Source: Desarmillaria ectypa
Taxonomy: Eukaryota > Basidiomycota > Agaricomycetes > Agaricales > Physalacriaceae
Length of the DNA: 64,000 bases
Reading direction: 5' to 3'
Assembly: GCA_030407005.1 (NCBI GenBank)
Contig: JAUDYN010000010.1
Span: 1,178,001-1,242,000 of the forward strand
How positions within the stretch are numbered: position 1 is the stretch's first letter; the number at the start of each line of letters is the position of its first letter. A model generated the notes under the pieces. That model saw nothing but the letters and a program-made list of their open reading frames with translations, ran no database searches and was not told where the DNA came from. Below are positions 24,401-34,925 of the stretch, in pieces. A program made the translations under genes and the position numbers.

Positions 24401-25094
24401 ACAGGGAGTGAGGAAGTGGAGATAGACTCTCCTTGTGGCCAGTTTTCATGGCCCCAGGGGCTGTATGGGTGATTCCGATCCATTGTGGGATCATTGGGGT
24501 TTCAGGGTCCATGGTAGGACCCATTGTTGCTGTCAGGGGAGGGGGAATGGGAACATACATGCCAGTGTTGCTGGCAGAAGGTGGGAGTTGCAGGATGAGG
24601 GGGAGGACTGGGGTATTGGGGGGGGGGGCATCATCATCCTGAGCCTGAATGTTCTGCACATATTCTTGGGCTGCAGTGGAGGTGAGGGTGGGTCATTTCA
24701 TCTGGTAGCAGAGTAGAACTGCCCATGCATTATAGATGCAGGCAGAGGAGGGCCTGGGAATTGGGGGCCTCTTATCATTGGTGCTTCCTTTAGAGGAGGA
24801 GGTAATTGTGAAATGGGCCCAGGGACAGATGAGTGGTATCACCTCTCGTCATCCCAGTTGGATGGTGGGTAGCTCCCAGGAAAGCTCATGCTCCGGGTGC
24901 TGCAGGGGTTAGGGTGAGAGATTTGGTCAGCGAACTTGCCTCTGTTGGAGAAGGGTTCTGATTTCTTCCTTATAAAGTAATATGGCAAGGACCATAAAAA
25001 AAGTTAAAAGGATAGTGCCACTGAGAGATATGGTTCTGGGTTCTTGTCAGTTTTCCTTGTTGGGCATGAGGAAGTGCTTCTTTACAGCTAGCAT
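21421..25094 (-). pseudogene. Leader and Gag relic of element D
   Basis: ATG at 25092-25094, 20 nt after the PBS, opens MLAVKKHF. After one TGA the frame continues into ISLSGTILLTFFMVLAILLY and KEEIRTLLQQR, the clearest copy of the membrane leader. Gag follows: RPEMDEWLALNRGD (near 24165), a coiled-coil with QQMKTMLAKKEKHIMEMHEE (23665), FIGNCIAYFEVFQHYFQVPL (23310), DWWVYKRPKFW (23200) and an intact CCHC knuckle CFRCDEKGHLSRDC (about 22572-22531). Long open pieces remain (23730-23461, 23457-23128), but frame breaks and stops occur between them. Confidence 0.75.
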
Positions 25095-25126
25095 TTAAAG
25101 AAGCAGAAGATTAATCTTTCGACTAA

Positions 25127-25555
25127 TGTTAGGGCCTGTCTTAGGCACGTGACTTGGGGCATCAGCTGATCCCTCTAGGCTGTTACGCATTCGAACAGTT
25201 ACCCAGTTGAGAGATTTAGGCTGGGCCTTTAGTGTGGTGTGAGTAAGAAGTATATGGATTAAGTTTAGTTGAAAGATAGAGTACAACAGTGTAGTTTACT
25301 CTGTTTATATACTATTTCTATGGTGATATATTCAGGTAAAATGGTTCAGTCAATGCTGGAATGGTGTCAAAGACAGATAGTCTGAAAAGATCATTGGTCC
25401 AATAGAAAGCATCTGGGGTGACAGATAGTGAGAATGAGGGTATGCATTGGCGAGTGCTTGGATATGAGTCAGAATCGATGGTAGATTAGATGGCTGAGTC
25501 ATAGATATGACTCAGATAAGATAAGATAAGATAAGATAATGGAAAAATCATAACA
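25127..25555 (-). repeat. 5' LTR of element D
   Basis: It has the same termini as its partner and is flanked by GTGAG on the distal side. The PBS (minus strand TTAGTCGAAAGAT, 25126-25114) abuts it. The GATAAG array at about 25513-25540 has one more clean unit than in the other LTR. Confidence 0.9.
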
Positions 25556-26580
25556 GTGAGTCAACCAAGAGATTGAGAAATATCTCCAGATCTTTGTCAA
25601 TCACTAACAAAATGACTGGAACAAATAGCTACCCCTCACTGAGTTCACTCATAACAACTGAATACACTTGGCCATAGGCAAGAGTCTATTTATGACATTG
25701 TATAGCAGAAATCCATGACTCATCTCTAATTTGATTTGAGAAACCCTGTTCACCAATCTAGCAGCTATGAAATTCATGGAAACTATGGTGCAAGCCCATA
25801 AGGAAGTAAATGAGATATTGGAGAAGGCAACCATATAGATGAAGAGATAGTACAACAAAAAGAAGCAAGCAGCATGGGAATACAAAGTTAGCAACAAGGT
25901 TTGGCTTGATACTGCCAATCTTCATTATCTTCAACCAAAGAAGAAGCTCAATGACAAAAGAACTGGACTATTCAAAATCATCAAAAAAGCTAGTGCAGGA
26001 GCCTACAAACTAAGGCTACTGCCTCATTGGAAAATACATTCATAGTTCAATAAAAAACTGTTAACACTATATGTTGCACTCTCATACTCCAACCAACAAC
26101 AGCCACCACCACCATGTCTGGATCTTGTAGATGGACAAGAAGAGTATGAAATTGAAGAAGTGTTGAACTTGCAAACCTGTCAGGTATAAGCTAAAAAGAG
26201 ATAATGGTCAAAGGTAGTCACAGACTATCTTGTCAAGTGAAAGGGCTGGACTCAGGAACATAATTTCTGGGTTAGAGAAACCAAGATAGCAAATACATAG
26301 GAGGCAATTGCCAGGTATAAAAGAAACATCAATCAGAAAGTAATTATTGCCAAAATTGTAACACAGGAAAAGGTGGTGGTTGTTATTCTTGATCATGAGT
26401 ACTCAGGATAAGGAGATGTAGTCTACCTAGCCTAACAAAAAGATGGAGTCCAAAGATGAATAGTTAACCCAGATGTAGACCAATAGAAAACATTGATTGA
26501 CCAGTATTAGGTCAGTCAAGCAGAGTCATAAAATGACACCCCCAAAGAAGAATCTTAGTAGTCAGAACAACTGCTTTAAC
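25556..26580 (+). pseudogene. Integrase C-terminus and chromodomain relic of element C
   Basis: This is the continuation of the integrase after element D. VNQEIEKYLQIFVNH-like sequence is followed by a GPF-like module near 25965 (TGLFKIIKKASAGAYKLR) and a chromodomain near 26140-26320 (EEYEIEEVLNLQTC, DYLVK-stop-KGW). Stops replace Trp and Arg codons. The polypurine tract AACAAGGGGGTAA precedes the LTR. Confidence 0.75.
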
Positions 26581-26590
26581 AAGGGGGTAA

Positions 26591-26921
26591 TGTTATGATT
26601 TTTCTATTCTTATCTTATCCCACATCTTATTAACATCTTTAGATCATGCTACTACTATGACTCATCCCAGCCATGCTCTAAACATGTGATTCTCATTCTG
26701 TTTATACATGAACCCAGTTATATTTAGTTTATCAGTTATGTATATAAGAAAGCTAGTTTATATTGTATGTTCTCAATCTTTCAACTAAAGTTTACTTCTA
26801 CACCACACCTTCTCCATAAGATCCCAAGATTATAGTCATATCCTTCTGAGTGACTATCTAAACACGAGGCAGCCTTTAGGATTATGCATATATGAAGATC
26901 ACATAGAATGTGGGTCTAACA
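26591..26921 (+). repeat. 3' LTR of element C
   Basis: It pairs with 13217-13558, with an internal deletion of about 11 nt, and is followed by the target duplication GCACT. AATCTTTCAACTAAAG near 26773 matches the complement of the PBS better than the 5' copy does. Confidence 0.85.
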
Positions 26922-26926
26922 GCACT

Positions 26927-27690
26927 CTACACTTCTGCATCCAAATTATTCAAGGATACCATCAAATAGATTTATAAGTAAACTAAGACTGCCTTGCACA
27001 AAGTAGCAGAACAAATGAAGATCCAATACAATAAGAAGAAGAGAACCACTGTCAAATATCAGATAGAATAAAAAGTCTGGCTTAACACCACCAACCTCTA
27101 TCTGTCCCACTCAAAGAAGAAGCTTGATGATAAGTGAGTCAGCCTCTTCACTATTCTTGAAAAGTGTGACCTTTCTATGTATAAGCTAAAACTTCTGCCT
27201 GCTTGGAAAATATATCCTGTCTTTAATAAGACACTCTTTACTGCATATATCTCATCAGCATTCCCAAACCAAGAACAGCTGCCTCCTCTCACTGGACATT
27301 ATTCATAATAAAGAAGAATATGAGGTTAAGACCATCTTTGATGATAAACCCTGCAAAGTCTATGGAAGAAAAGATAAACCATTAAGAATGATCACTGATT
27401 ACCTTATCAAATGGAAAGGCTATAGACCAGTGGAAAACTAATGGACAGCCAAGAAATATCTGGGCAATGCAAAAGAAGCAATTGTCAAGTATCTCAGTAT
27501 CTCAAATCCAAAGGAGCTGTTGAAGTCTAAGCTATTGTAGTTACACCCACAATAGCCATAATCATTATCAACATCAGATTCAAGAATCCCAAATGGCAGT
27601 ACTTAGTTAAGAGGGATTCCACTAAAGAAGCCCTCTTGAGGGACTGGTGGTCAGGTTATAATGACAGTCAGGATGCCTGTCTTAATGAGG
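26927..27690 (+). pseudogene. Integrase C-terminus relic of element B
   Basis: Resumes the B integrase after element C: KVAEQMKIQYNKKKRTTVKY-like text, KVWLNTTNLYLSHSKKKLDD (about 27072), LEKCDLSMYKLKLPAWKIYP (27160), then a chromodomain-like region ITDYLIKWKGYRPVEN (27391). Several stops and frame changes occur. It is more diverged from A, C and D than they are from one another. Confidence 0.65.
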
Positions 27691-27696
27691 GAGTAT

Positions 27697-28132
27697 TGTT
27701 ATGATTTCTATTTCTTTTCTTATCTTATCATGGTGCCTATCTTATCATACCTAATCTAGATGCCTATTATGGATCATAGACTGGTTGTCTCATCATTACT
27801 GAATGACTATAGCAATTGTGCTACAGCTTATGATGCTCACCCACCTATCACCTTGCACTTATTATTTCATGCATGGTTACTGTATGGACACCTCTATTAT
27901 TAGACCTAGGACTCTAGTATATAAGTAGCATAGCTCTCACTGTATATTCTCCAGCTTTAAGCTAAAGTTTATCTATACTGAAATTTCTCAAGACTCACTC
28001 CTCTTGCTCAGACTAAGTGTTATACTCTTCACTCTTGGTGTTTAAACACTAAGCAACTCATTGGGTGATTGTATGAACATGATACAGCCCTTTGTTTACA
28101 CTTGCTTGTTATACTAGAGTTCAGGTCTAACA
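27697..28132 (+). repeat. 3' LTR of element B
   Basis: It begins TGTTATGATTTC and ends GGTCTAACA. It contains CTTATCTTATC motifs near 27717-27755, a TATATAA box near 27920, and CTTTAAGCTAAAG where the relatives have the PBS complement. A purine-rich GAGGGAG precedes it. The following pentamer is GAAGT; its partner would lie left of the window. Confidence 0.75.
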
Positions 28133-28743
28133 GAAGTAGTATAAATATGAAAGAACAAGTTCTTTACATCTGGCTTTACCAGCCTGGAGTCTACCCTGCA
28201 CAATACCTAGGATTCCAACATTCCAGAATCACAGGAACCCATGCAGAGAAACATACATGAAACAGCACACTTTTTGCACCATGAATAGGCAAAACAAAGC
28301 AGAAATGATATCCAGTGGTTGTTCATCTGCTCATGCAGGGTATGGTTGGTAATCTCCAGTCTCATATTCTCACAAGGTGAAATTTATGCACAACACCATC
28401 ATACAAGTTGGAAGTTCACAAATGGCAAAAATGTTATCAAGAAAGTATTCTTTCTTTCTTTGATATTTACTTATGTATATCTGCTACTAGGTGCAGTCTC
28501 TCAACCAGAGGACCAGAATAGGTTGGAGCATTAATGAAAGCAGAAAACATACATTGTTCTATGCCCAGACAAAGGAGCTTGCAATTTGTCCACTGCTGGT
28601 GCTTTGCTTAAGGCTGTATCTGCCTCTTGTTCTCTTACAGCTCAGATTGTTTTCGGCCAACAAACTTTATATTTGAATGATTTCATCGTGTCCACCATAT
28701 ATTCATCATGTCACAATAGGGAAAGTGTATCCTACTCCAGATG
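28133..28743. other. Intergenic stretch, retroelement to gene space
   Basis: I see no conserved gene here. Short open frames exist on both strands but show no family signal. It marks the border between the CpG-poor retroelement block and the CpG-rich genes, and would contain the 3' end of the kinase gene transcript. Confidence 0.5.
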
Positions 28744-30756
28744 TCACAAGGCATCCAACATCTTCGTATCATGATCTTTCAGTATAAGATCATACTCCAA
28801 CGCGCCAGAAACCCCACACAAGCAAGAGGCCAAATGAAAAGGATACCTGACCTCTCCAACCTTCCCCGCCCAGTCGAAATCAATAAACCTGACCCTATCA
28901 CCCCTGTTCTCTCCTTCATCTTCATCAGTCGCATCGGTAATCATAATATTTGGCCTGCGAAGATCTCCATAAACAAGGTCTTCATTGTGAAGCGCATTGA
29001 GACCCTTCTTGATAGCCTTCTTGATACTCCCCGGTAGGGGTCCATCGCGGTAGGCATGCACAAGTGTTTGACCTTGGATGTACTCCATAACAACCATCTG
29101 CAGCTTGCCGTAGGAGACGCCATACCCATCAATTGGTCCAACATAGAGAAGCTCTGGCGCCAGCCGAAGGTCCACCAAAAGTCTGTGCGCTTCTTTGCCA
29201 TAACGCTCGACGAACTTGACCGTGACCTTCTTCCCCCCCTCCACATCCAAAGTGGCTAAAAATGTCACACATGTAGCATCCAATTCCAGTGGTGAACTGT
29301 AGGTAAAGCTGACGTTCTCGTTATTGGATCGGTAAGATGTGATGTAGGGGAAAAAACGAGGATGGGGCTGGTTCTCTTCGAGAGGCTGGGGTTTCAGGTC
29401 TTTGTAATAACTTTGAAGCTCTTTAATAGAACTTTGGAGGGAGTAGAGGATACGGGCAATGCGAAGGATATGGTCGTCGTCATTAACACGACTGTTGCCA
29501 AGCCACAGGTAGTCTGTAAGACGTTGGACGATGATCTGGCTGGTGAACACAGCTCCTACTATTATCAGCCATGGTCCTGCTAGTCCGACAATGAAACAGG
29601 GACAGCAGGAGCCCTCACGAATTTTCCGACGCTGTGAGAGAGAGAGAGTACAGTCAGTGAAGGCGGCAATACGTGGTGACACGAGAAGCCTACAGTTCCA
29701 TCAGCCCAAAACTTTATATAGGAGAAGGAACCCTGGACGGAGGGCTCTGATTCGCCCGCTCCAAGTTCACTCTTCTCCTCTACAATGACGACCGCAGCCG
29801 TTTCATCGACAGTCGTATCTCCACACAAAGCGATGTGGTCTGCCGATGTACGATCCAAGTTAACGACCTGGAGGAAGGATTGCTTCAGGGTTTTGGATAA
29901 CAACGTCCGGCTCTGCTGAGTACGTAGTTGTTCGGAGACCTGGATGGCAGAGCTGGAGCGCATGAGACTGGCGGTATCACGGACGACAGCTTCAGGGATG
30001 TCAATCTCTGTGTCCGCAAGCTTAGCGCGAAACCGAGCAAAGACGGGATGAAAGAGTTCAATGGGAGGTGCGATCGTTTGTTTGTGCTCGGTTGCATTGT
30101 AACGCCCATCCAAAATGGGAAGGATTTTACCCTGATGTGCGTTATAAGACTTGGATTGCGCGTTGACGGACGGACTTTGGCCCTTACTGGCACCAGCGAC
30201 AACATTTTCGTACTCTGAATATGCAAAACCAAGATTTGGAACGTGGTTATAAAAGAAATATTAACACACTTTGGGCGAGCACTTCTACGAAATCTCCGAG
30301 TTCAGCCTCTTCTTCTGGTAATATGGGGCGAGCGCGCGCAGCCTGCCGCTGAACCTCGATGATTATGTGTGTGTTTTTGACTGGCCCACCCGACTGACGC
30401 CGACTGATCTCAACAATAGATTCGACGGTTTGGTCAAAATTTGCACGTTTGGCGACGTCACTGAGCCCCCGGTCTGCCAGTCGCGCCCTCAAAGTTTCTG
30501 CCGTTGAAGGCCCTAAGGGAAGGAATACATTTGGCTGCAAAGGGAGGTTAAGCAAGGTACAACGACAGGAAAGAGTTGAATGTTCACGCACCAGCCAGAC
30601 GACAACGCACTGCGCTGGTATATGTGAGTACTCGCTTCCGACCTGCTTTATGAGGTCTAGCATGTCCTTGTCATCACTAATCGCGATTTTGATAGGGGAA
30701 TTCTGGACTTCATCGTCCTGTATGATAATTCCGTACACAGTTTGGTTCGTTGGCAT
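28744..30756 (-). CDS. Crinkler-like protein with C-terminal protein-kinase-like domain
   Basis: Three exons (30756-30270, 30214-29694, 29631-28744) join in frame to 631 residues; both introns are GT-AG. The N-terminal third ends in a THIIIEVQ motif and resembles the ubiquitin-like header of Crinkler-type proteins. The C-terminal part is a kinase-like fold of the kind common in basidiomycetes: an ATP-binding lysine (VTVKFVE, K about 475), hinge VVMEYIQG (about 518), catalytic loop YGDLRRPN (Asp about 559, no HRD histidine) and IDFDWAG (about 587) in place of DFG. The ending HDTKMLDAL is the usual end of the family. What it phosphorylates, if anything, cannot be told. The kinase part is secure; the Crinkler label is inference. 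Confidence 0.75.
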
Positions 30757-32074
30757 TGTGTTGGTGGGTAGTCTCGTGGTTTAAGTTAGGGTTCAAGTCG
30801 CGTGAAGCGCGTAAAGTTGCCTTTGTTATCGTGATGTGACCCCCTGAAAAGCAAGTCACGCAATGAACTGGCTCGGCCTTCCCTGCCTGGTTCGGCTGAG
30901 GTGCTATCCACGTGGTTCGGTCCCCCGCAAGCGCGTAGGCTGTGTCGGCAATGCCTTCCCTTGAGGCTATTAAATCTTTGATGAAGTCGAACCAGTTTGC
31001 CCAAAACGATAAATTCTGTAGTGTTTAATGCTTTTATTTTCGCTCCGAGTTCCCTGCCCAACTCTTTCCCCAGCAGCCAGCCATTGCTAATCTCTTGGTT
31101 GAACTCTCGTACCTGCGTCGAATAACAGGTGGCCGTGTCCATGTCGGCCGTGAACGAACAGGCAAGTTGCAGCGGGTAACGAAAGAGGTATCCTGGCATG
31201 CATATACACGGTTTGAGATCGTGAAAATCTACTGAAAAGGATGTTCGACGAATATTGGTATCGCAGCTAGTAGACCTAGATCTGGAATAAGTTGAAGCGA
31301 AGTCAGTTGAACGTGTGGCACACCTGAGCTGTTCCTCCATGCAAGTCGCTTAGTTCATCCAATAGATATTGACCGTGATGACGATTCGTTTTCTTGACCA
31401 AACATGCTCAGGAAGGGAAAGTATTCGATTGTTAATCTGGCTGTTGATAAGTTTGAAGCCTGGAACTCGGAAATACATGATAACGCATTGATATTGCACT
31501 GCAAAGCCATGCTTGCTCTCATTTCAATCTCTCTAATCTTGCCTGGGAAAGAACGGCGGCTTCTTCAACGCTTGCATTAGGTGCTCCTTCGCCTTTGGGG
31601 GGTGCATCTCGAGCCATAAAGGTTAGATGAATGAGGGAAGGGGAAAGCCTAGAAGGGTTGGAAGCGACGCGAGGCCATCGGAAAGGCCGGACTCAGGCGG
31701 GAAGGCAGCAGCCACGTGAGCTGGCAGTGTGCCGAGCTGCCGGATTTGATTAATTTACATTATCTTCGTAACATTAGTCGAATAACCGTACATAATCAAA
31801 CGTTGAATATAAAGCCCCATCTGCGTCTCATTGCAGCCCAGGAAGATGAGTGGCTCATACAAGTTCGTACTTGAGAGCTCCGGAGGTTTCAAAGCAGACC
31901 GATAGAGTATTAGCCTGCCTCTGTTCTCCGTTGCCTCTGACAAAATAATATGTTGTGTACAAAGCCCGAGTATACTGTCATTGTACGGAGAAGCCAGAGT
32001 ACCGCTCAAGACAGGATACATATTACAATACACGCAACAAAGCAAAGTACACGAGTAGGTCTATACACACTGTA
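30757..32074. other. Intergenic stretch between kinase-like gene and HDAC
   Basis: The region should hold the promoter of the kinase-like gene (right to left) and the 3' untranslated end of the HDAC gene. A 184-codon open frame on the minus strand (31340-30786) has no family signal and no clear splice partners. It is left unannotated. Confidence 0.4.
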
Positions 32075-34082
32075 TCACGTATCCATCTCTATCCAATCGT
32101 CTTCCCCATCTACATCCGTCCCTCCTCCCCTCTCCATAAGCCCCCCAATGTCGCTCACCCCGAATCCCAGCCCAAGTTCCTGAACCAACCTGACCCTCTG
32201 CCACGTATCATCAAACACCACCCTGCTCTGGAAAAACTTCCTCTGGGACTGCTGGTTATGCGCAACATCAAAGTACTGCCCCGTAAGCAGACTCATGCGC
32301 TGTTTCAGGCGACGACGATGACGCCTTCGCCCGATGGATTCATCAGAGTCCCACGACTCGTCGTCCGATGAGGACGAGGCTGTATCGGATTCCTGCAGTT
32401 TGTACACAAACCGCGTGTGCTCTTGGAATCGTTTAGTATCAGCTGGCAGTCATAAAACCCAACAACTTACGAGCTAGCCGCTCATCCAGCTGGTCCTGGA
32501 CATCGCTCTCCTTGCCAAAGCCCAGATGCTCCAGCAGGCTCTCTCTAGGCGTGTCATGCATACCAACAGACGGAGCACTGTTAAGCTCCCGGAGGTGTTC
32601 GAGTGCGTTTATCCTGCAAATGGCATCAAACTAATACGTCAAGAAGTAAAAGAACGCGTACCGGACTTGCTCCAGAGACCCGTCCTTGACGTTCATGTCT
32701 TCCATATTGCTAGCTACAACTTCCAAGCGATAACGGGGACCAAACCATTCAAAGTATTCGTTCCAGGGAAGGTTGGGGTCGATGGTATCCTCTATACCTA
32801 ATGCACAGGCCGTTTCATACGTCCATGTCCGCGCAACGTTTTTAACAGTGTACCCGCCTCCACCGAGGAGTATCAGGGGTACATTTTTCTTGCGTAGGTA
32901 CTGAACACAATGGGCGTGTCCATGCATTGTGAGATTTAAACAACCAAGTTTGTCTCCCGAAAGAGAGTCTGCGCCACATTGGAGAACGACAGCGTTCGGC
33001 CGAAAGACTTCTAGTATTTTATCAACAACCTACAAATCTGTTTAAGATAACATGACCAGTAAAAGGACATTTGACGCACTGGTTCAAATATACTTTGGAA
33101 GGATTCGTCCGTGACCCCGTCCTTTAACGGAACATTGACGGCATATCCCTTCCCTCTTCCCCTTCCCTTGTCCTCTTGAGTGCCCGTACCGGGAAAGTAC
33201 TCACCATACTTGTGAAAACTACAGGTCATGACACGATCAGTGGTGTAAAAAGCCTCCTCGACGCCATCACCCTAGTCATACGGTCAGAAGGCAAATTAAA
33301 AGGTAGAGGAAGACAATACATCTGCCGCTCAAATAAGCGCAAGAACAGGAGTTGAGGGAGAAGAACTCACGATGACAGTCTATGTCGACATATAGAACAC
33401 GAGGATATGCACGTAAAAGTTCAAGTATACCGAGAACGATATCGTTGATGTAGCAGAAACCAGACGCCTCGCGTTTCTTGGCATGGTGAAGTCCTCCGGC
33501 CCAGTTTATGCATATGTCGGAAGCACCAGAAGTTATACGACGAGCAGCAGCTACCGAAAAGAGTCAATAAAGGAAAGTTATTGATGACTAGACGTACCCA
33601 TAGAGCCTCCTGCTGATATTGAACAAAACTCGAACACGCCCTCGAACGGTGGGTTGTCTTCCCCAACAAGGACTGTTGAGGCTTTAGTAGCAGGAATTTA
33701 GATGCTTGAAGTTGCTCACAGCGCGTTCCGTGGTACGTCAACTCCTCGGACGTTTCAGGGGTGACGCGGTTGAGGAAGTGGACGTATTCGTCGGTGTGAA
33801 AGGCGGTCATGGCTTCCGGAGATGCGCGTGGTGGTTTCTACTGCAATATTGAGAAATAAATAACAGGAAAAGTTACCTTGGCTCACTAGGACATGCATCT
33901 TGGGTAACATTTCATACGCTGTAATGAGGTCGTGGGCGACCCGCATTCGGTGGGGCTTCATGGGATGTCCAAGGCCATAAGTGTACGCTCCGACGTCGGC
34001 TGGCAGAGCTTTGAGAAACGAGATACAAAGAATATCAGAGGCACTGACAATCGTAGTAGTAGGAGACGCGTTTCTTGGACAT
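32075..34082 (-). CDS. Class I histone deacetylase (RPD3/HOS2 family)
   Basis: Ten exons close to 523 residues: 34082-34049, 33999-33887, 33837-33720, 33672-33598, 33550-33371, 33321-33320, 33271-33080, 33029-32662, 32613-32471, 32421-32075. The zinc-dependent deacetylase fold is unmistakable: [11 protein letters not shown] near residue 20, [11 protein letters not shown] (tandem catalytic histidines), DIDCHHGDG (zinc ligands), [23 protein letters not shown] and [10 protein letters not shown] with the late tyrosine. It removes acetyl groups from histones in co-repressor complexes. A serine/acidic C-terminal tail (residue 430 on) is typical of fungal RPD3 proteins. One exon is only 2 nt long and completes the second His codon of DIDCHH. 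The gene shares a short divergent promoter with Mago. RPD3 and HOS2 could not be separated by eye. Confidence 0.93.
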
Positions 34083-34164
34083 GGTGGCAGGCGAATGAGA
34101 TGGACCCCATGTCACCCGTAACAAGGCGTGACATCTTTCACATCTTTTCCTCAGTACCACAACC
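34083..34164. promoter_or_regulatory. 82-bp divergent promoter between HDAC and Mago start codons
   Basis: The two ATGs face away from each other (34082 minus, 34165 plus) with 82 bp between. There is no TATA box. The region must contain both 5' untranslated regions and the core promoters. Confidence 0.6.
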
Positions 34165-34925
34165 ATGTCCACAGACAACGACCCGTTCTACCTCAGGTTC
34201 GTCCTTTATATCCTGTGCCGTTACGGATATTAAGCTTATATCTGCTTTCTTAGATACTAGTACGTTCCCTCGATGCGCTTTTTCTGACACTATCCCTTAC
34301 GATTCCCCAGTACCGGCCATTCAGGTAAACACGGCCACGAATTCCTTGAATTCGAGTACTCGCATGGTCGTCTGCGATATGCCAACAACTCCAACTACCG
34401 CAATGACAGTCTCATCCGAAAAGAAAGTAAGTCTGGACGTGTCGTTCCTAATCTGCTGCTGTTAACACAGATTTTCAGTGTGGATCGGGCCGATGGTGGT
34501 GAAAGAGCTGAAGAGGATCGTCGAGTCTAGCGAAATCACCAAGTACATTTCCGTCCGTCTTGCTCTGCCTTCAATTGACGTCTTCCCAGGGAAGATGACA
34601 CGAACTGGCCCAAGAAAAATATCGTTGGAAAGCAGGAGCTGGAGATACGTGTTGGCAACGACCATATCGCATTCGAGGTGAGTTGGCATGGGCTCCTCGT
34701 TCTCTCGGCCTTCAACGCTGACACCACAAAAGACTGCCAAGATCGGGTCCTTGGTCGACATTCAGGACAGCGAGGACCCAGAGGGGCTCCGTGTGTTCTA
34801 CTACCTCGTTCAGGATTTGAGGGTAAGCCATTCGTCGCTACATCGTCCTTGCGCTATGTAACCAGCCTTTACAGTGTCTTATATTCTCCTTGATTTCATT
34901 GCACTTCAAAATCAAACCCATCTAA
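34165..34925 (+). CDS. mago: Mago nashi, exon-junction-complex core protein
   Basis: Seven exons give 148 residues: 34165-34196, 34254-34259, 34311-34426, 34479-34542, 34590-34677, 34733-34822, 34875-34925. Mago binds Y14 (RBM8A) and locks eIF4A3 on spliced mRNA. Family hallmarks in order: [88 protein letters not shown] and the C-terminal [16 protein letters not shown]. Length matches the usual 145-150 residues. The second exon is just ATACTA and supplies most of the RYY codons; without it the conserved reading is lost. Identification is secure. Confidence 0.96.

Larger units (their letters stand above)
19729..25555 (-). mobile_element. Element D: reverse-oriented, internally deleted chromovirus
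   Basis: LTRs of 429 nt each are at 25127-25555 (5') and 19729-20157 (3'), with the target duplication GTGAG at 19724-19728 and 25556-25560. The element is 5.8 kb and carries leader, Gag, protease, then the C-terminal integrase and chromodomain. RT, RNase H and the integrase core are missing. The junction lies near 21078-21100, where the protease sequence YNADGTHNN runs straight into the integrase sequence LTMGKSPFMALYG. It is therefore a non-autonomous deletion derivative. The LTRs differ at roughly 30 positions by hand count. Its Gag is better preserved than in A, B or C, with more CGA codons intact. Confidence 0.85.
13217..26921 (+). mobile_element. Ty3/gypsy element C, itself split by element D
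   Basis: LTRs are at 13217-13558 and 26591-26921. The target duplication GCACT is at 13212-13216 and 26922-26926. Without D the element is about 7.9 kb, with the same gene order as A: leader, Gag with CCHC knuckle, D-S-R protease, RT with YLDD at 18163-18174, RNase H, integrase, chromodomain, polypurine tract. Its LTRs differ by an indel of about 11 nt and many transitions, more than those of A or D, consistent with C being older than the D insertion inside it. All reading frames are broken. Confidence 0.85.
1..28132 (+). mobile_element. Outer Ty3/gypsy element B, interrupted by nested insertions
   Basis: This is a degraded chromodomain-lineage LTR retrotransposon whose 5' LTR is cut by the window edge and whose 3' LTR is at 27697-28132. 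Its own parts are an LTR tail (1-131), a leader and gag relic (163-2150), an RNase H and integrase relic (about 11590-13216) and the integrase C-terminus (26927-27680). Between them lie fragment E with element A, and element C with element D. The two sides of the C insertion rejoin in the integrase and carry the duplicated pentamer GCACT. That the left-edge LTR and the 27697 LTR belong to one element is inferred from the order of coding parts; the two LTRs are only loosely similar, so the left one could belong to a close relative. No intact reading frame survives. Confidence 0.7.

Noticed and set aside
1..28132. CRISPR-like or satellite arrays in the AT-rich block
   Set aside because: Repeats there are LTRs and coding relics of retrotransposons; no regularly spaced short repeats with unique spacers were seen.
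30786..31340. 184-codon open frame on the minus strand upstream of the kinase-like gene
   Set aside because: It has no recognisable motif, an unlikely composition (many Arg, Ser and Cys) and no convincing splice links, so I treat it as chance or UTR.
33322..33370. HDAC as a pseudogene because of a frame break at HHGDG
   Set aside because: Two normal-sized introns around a 2-nt exon restore the frame and the whole gene closes, so a microexon explains it better.
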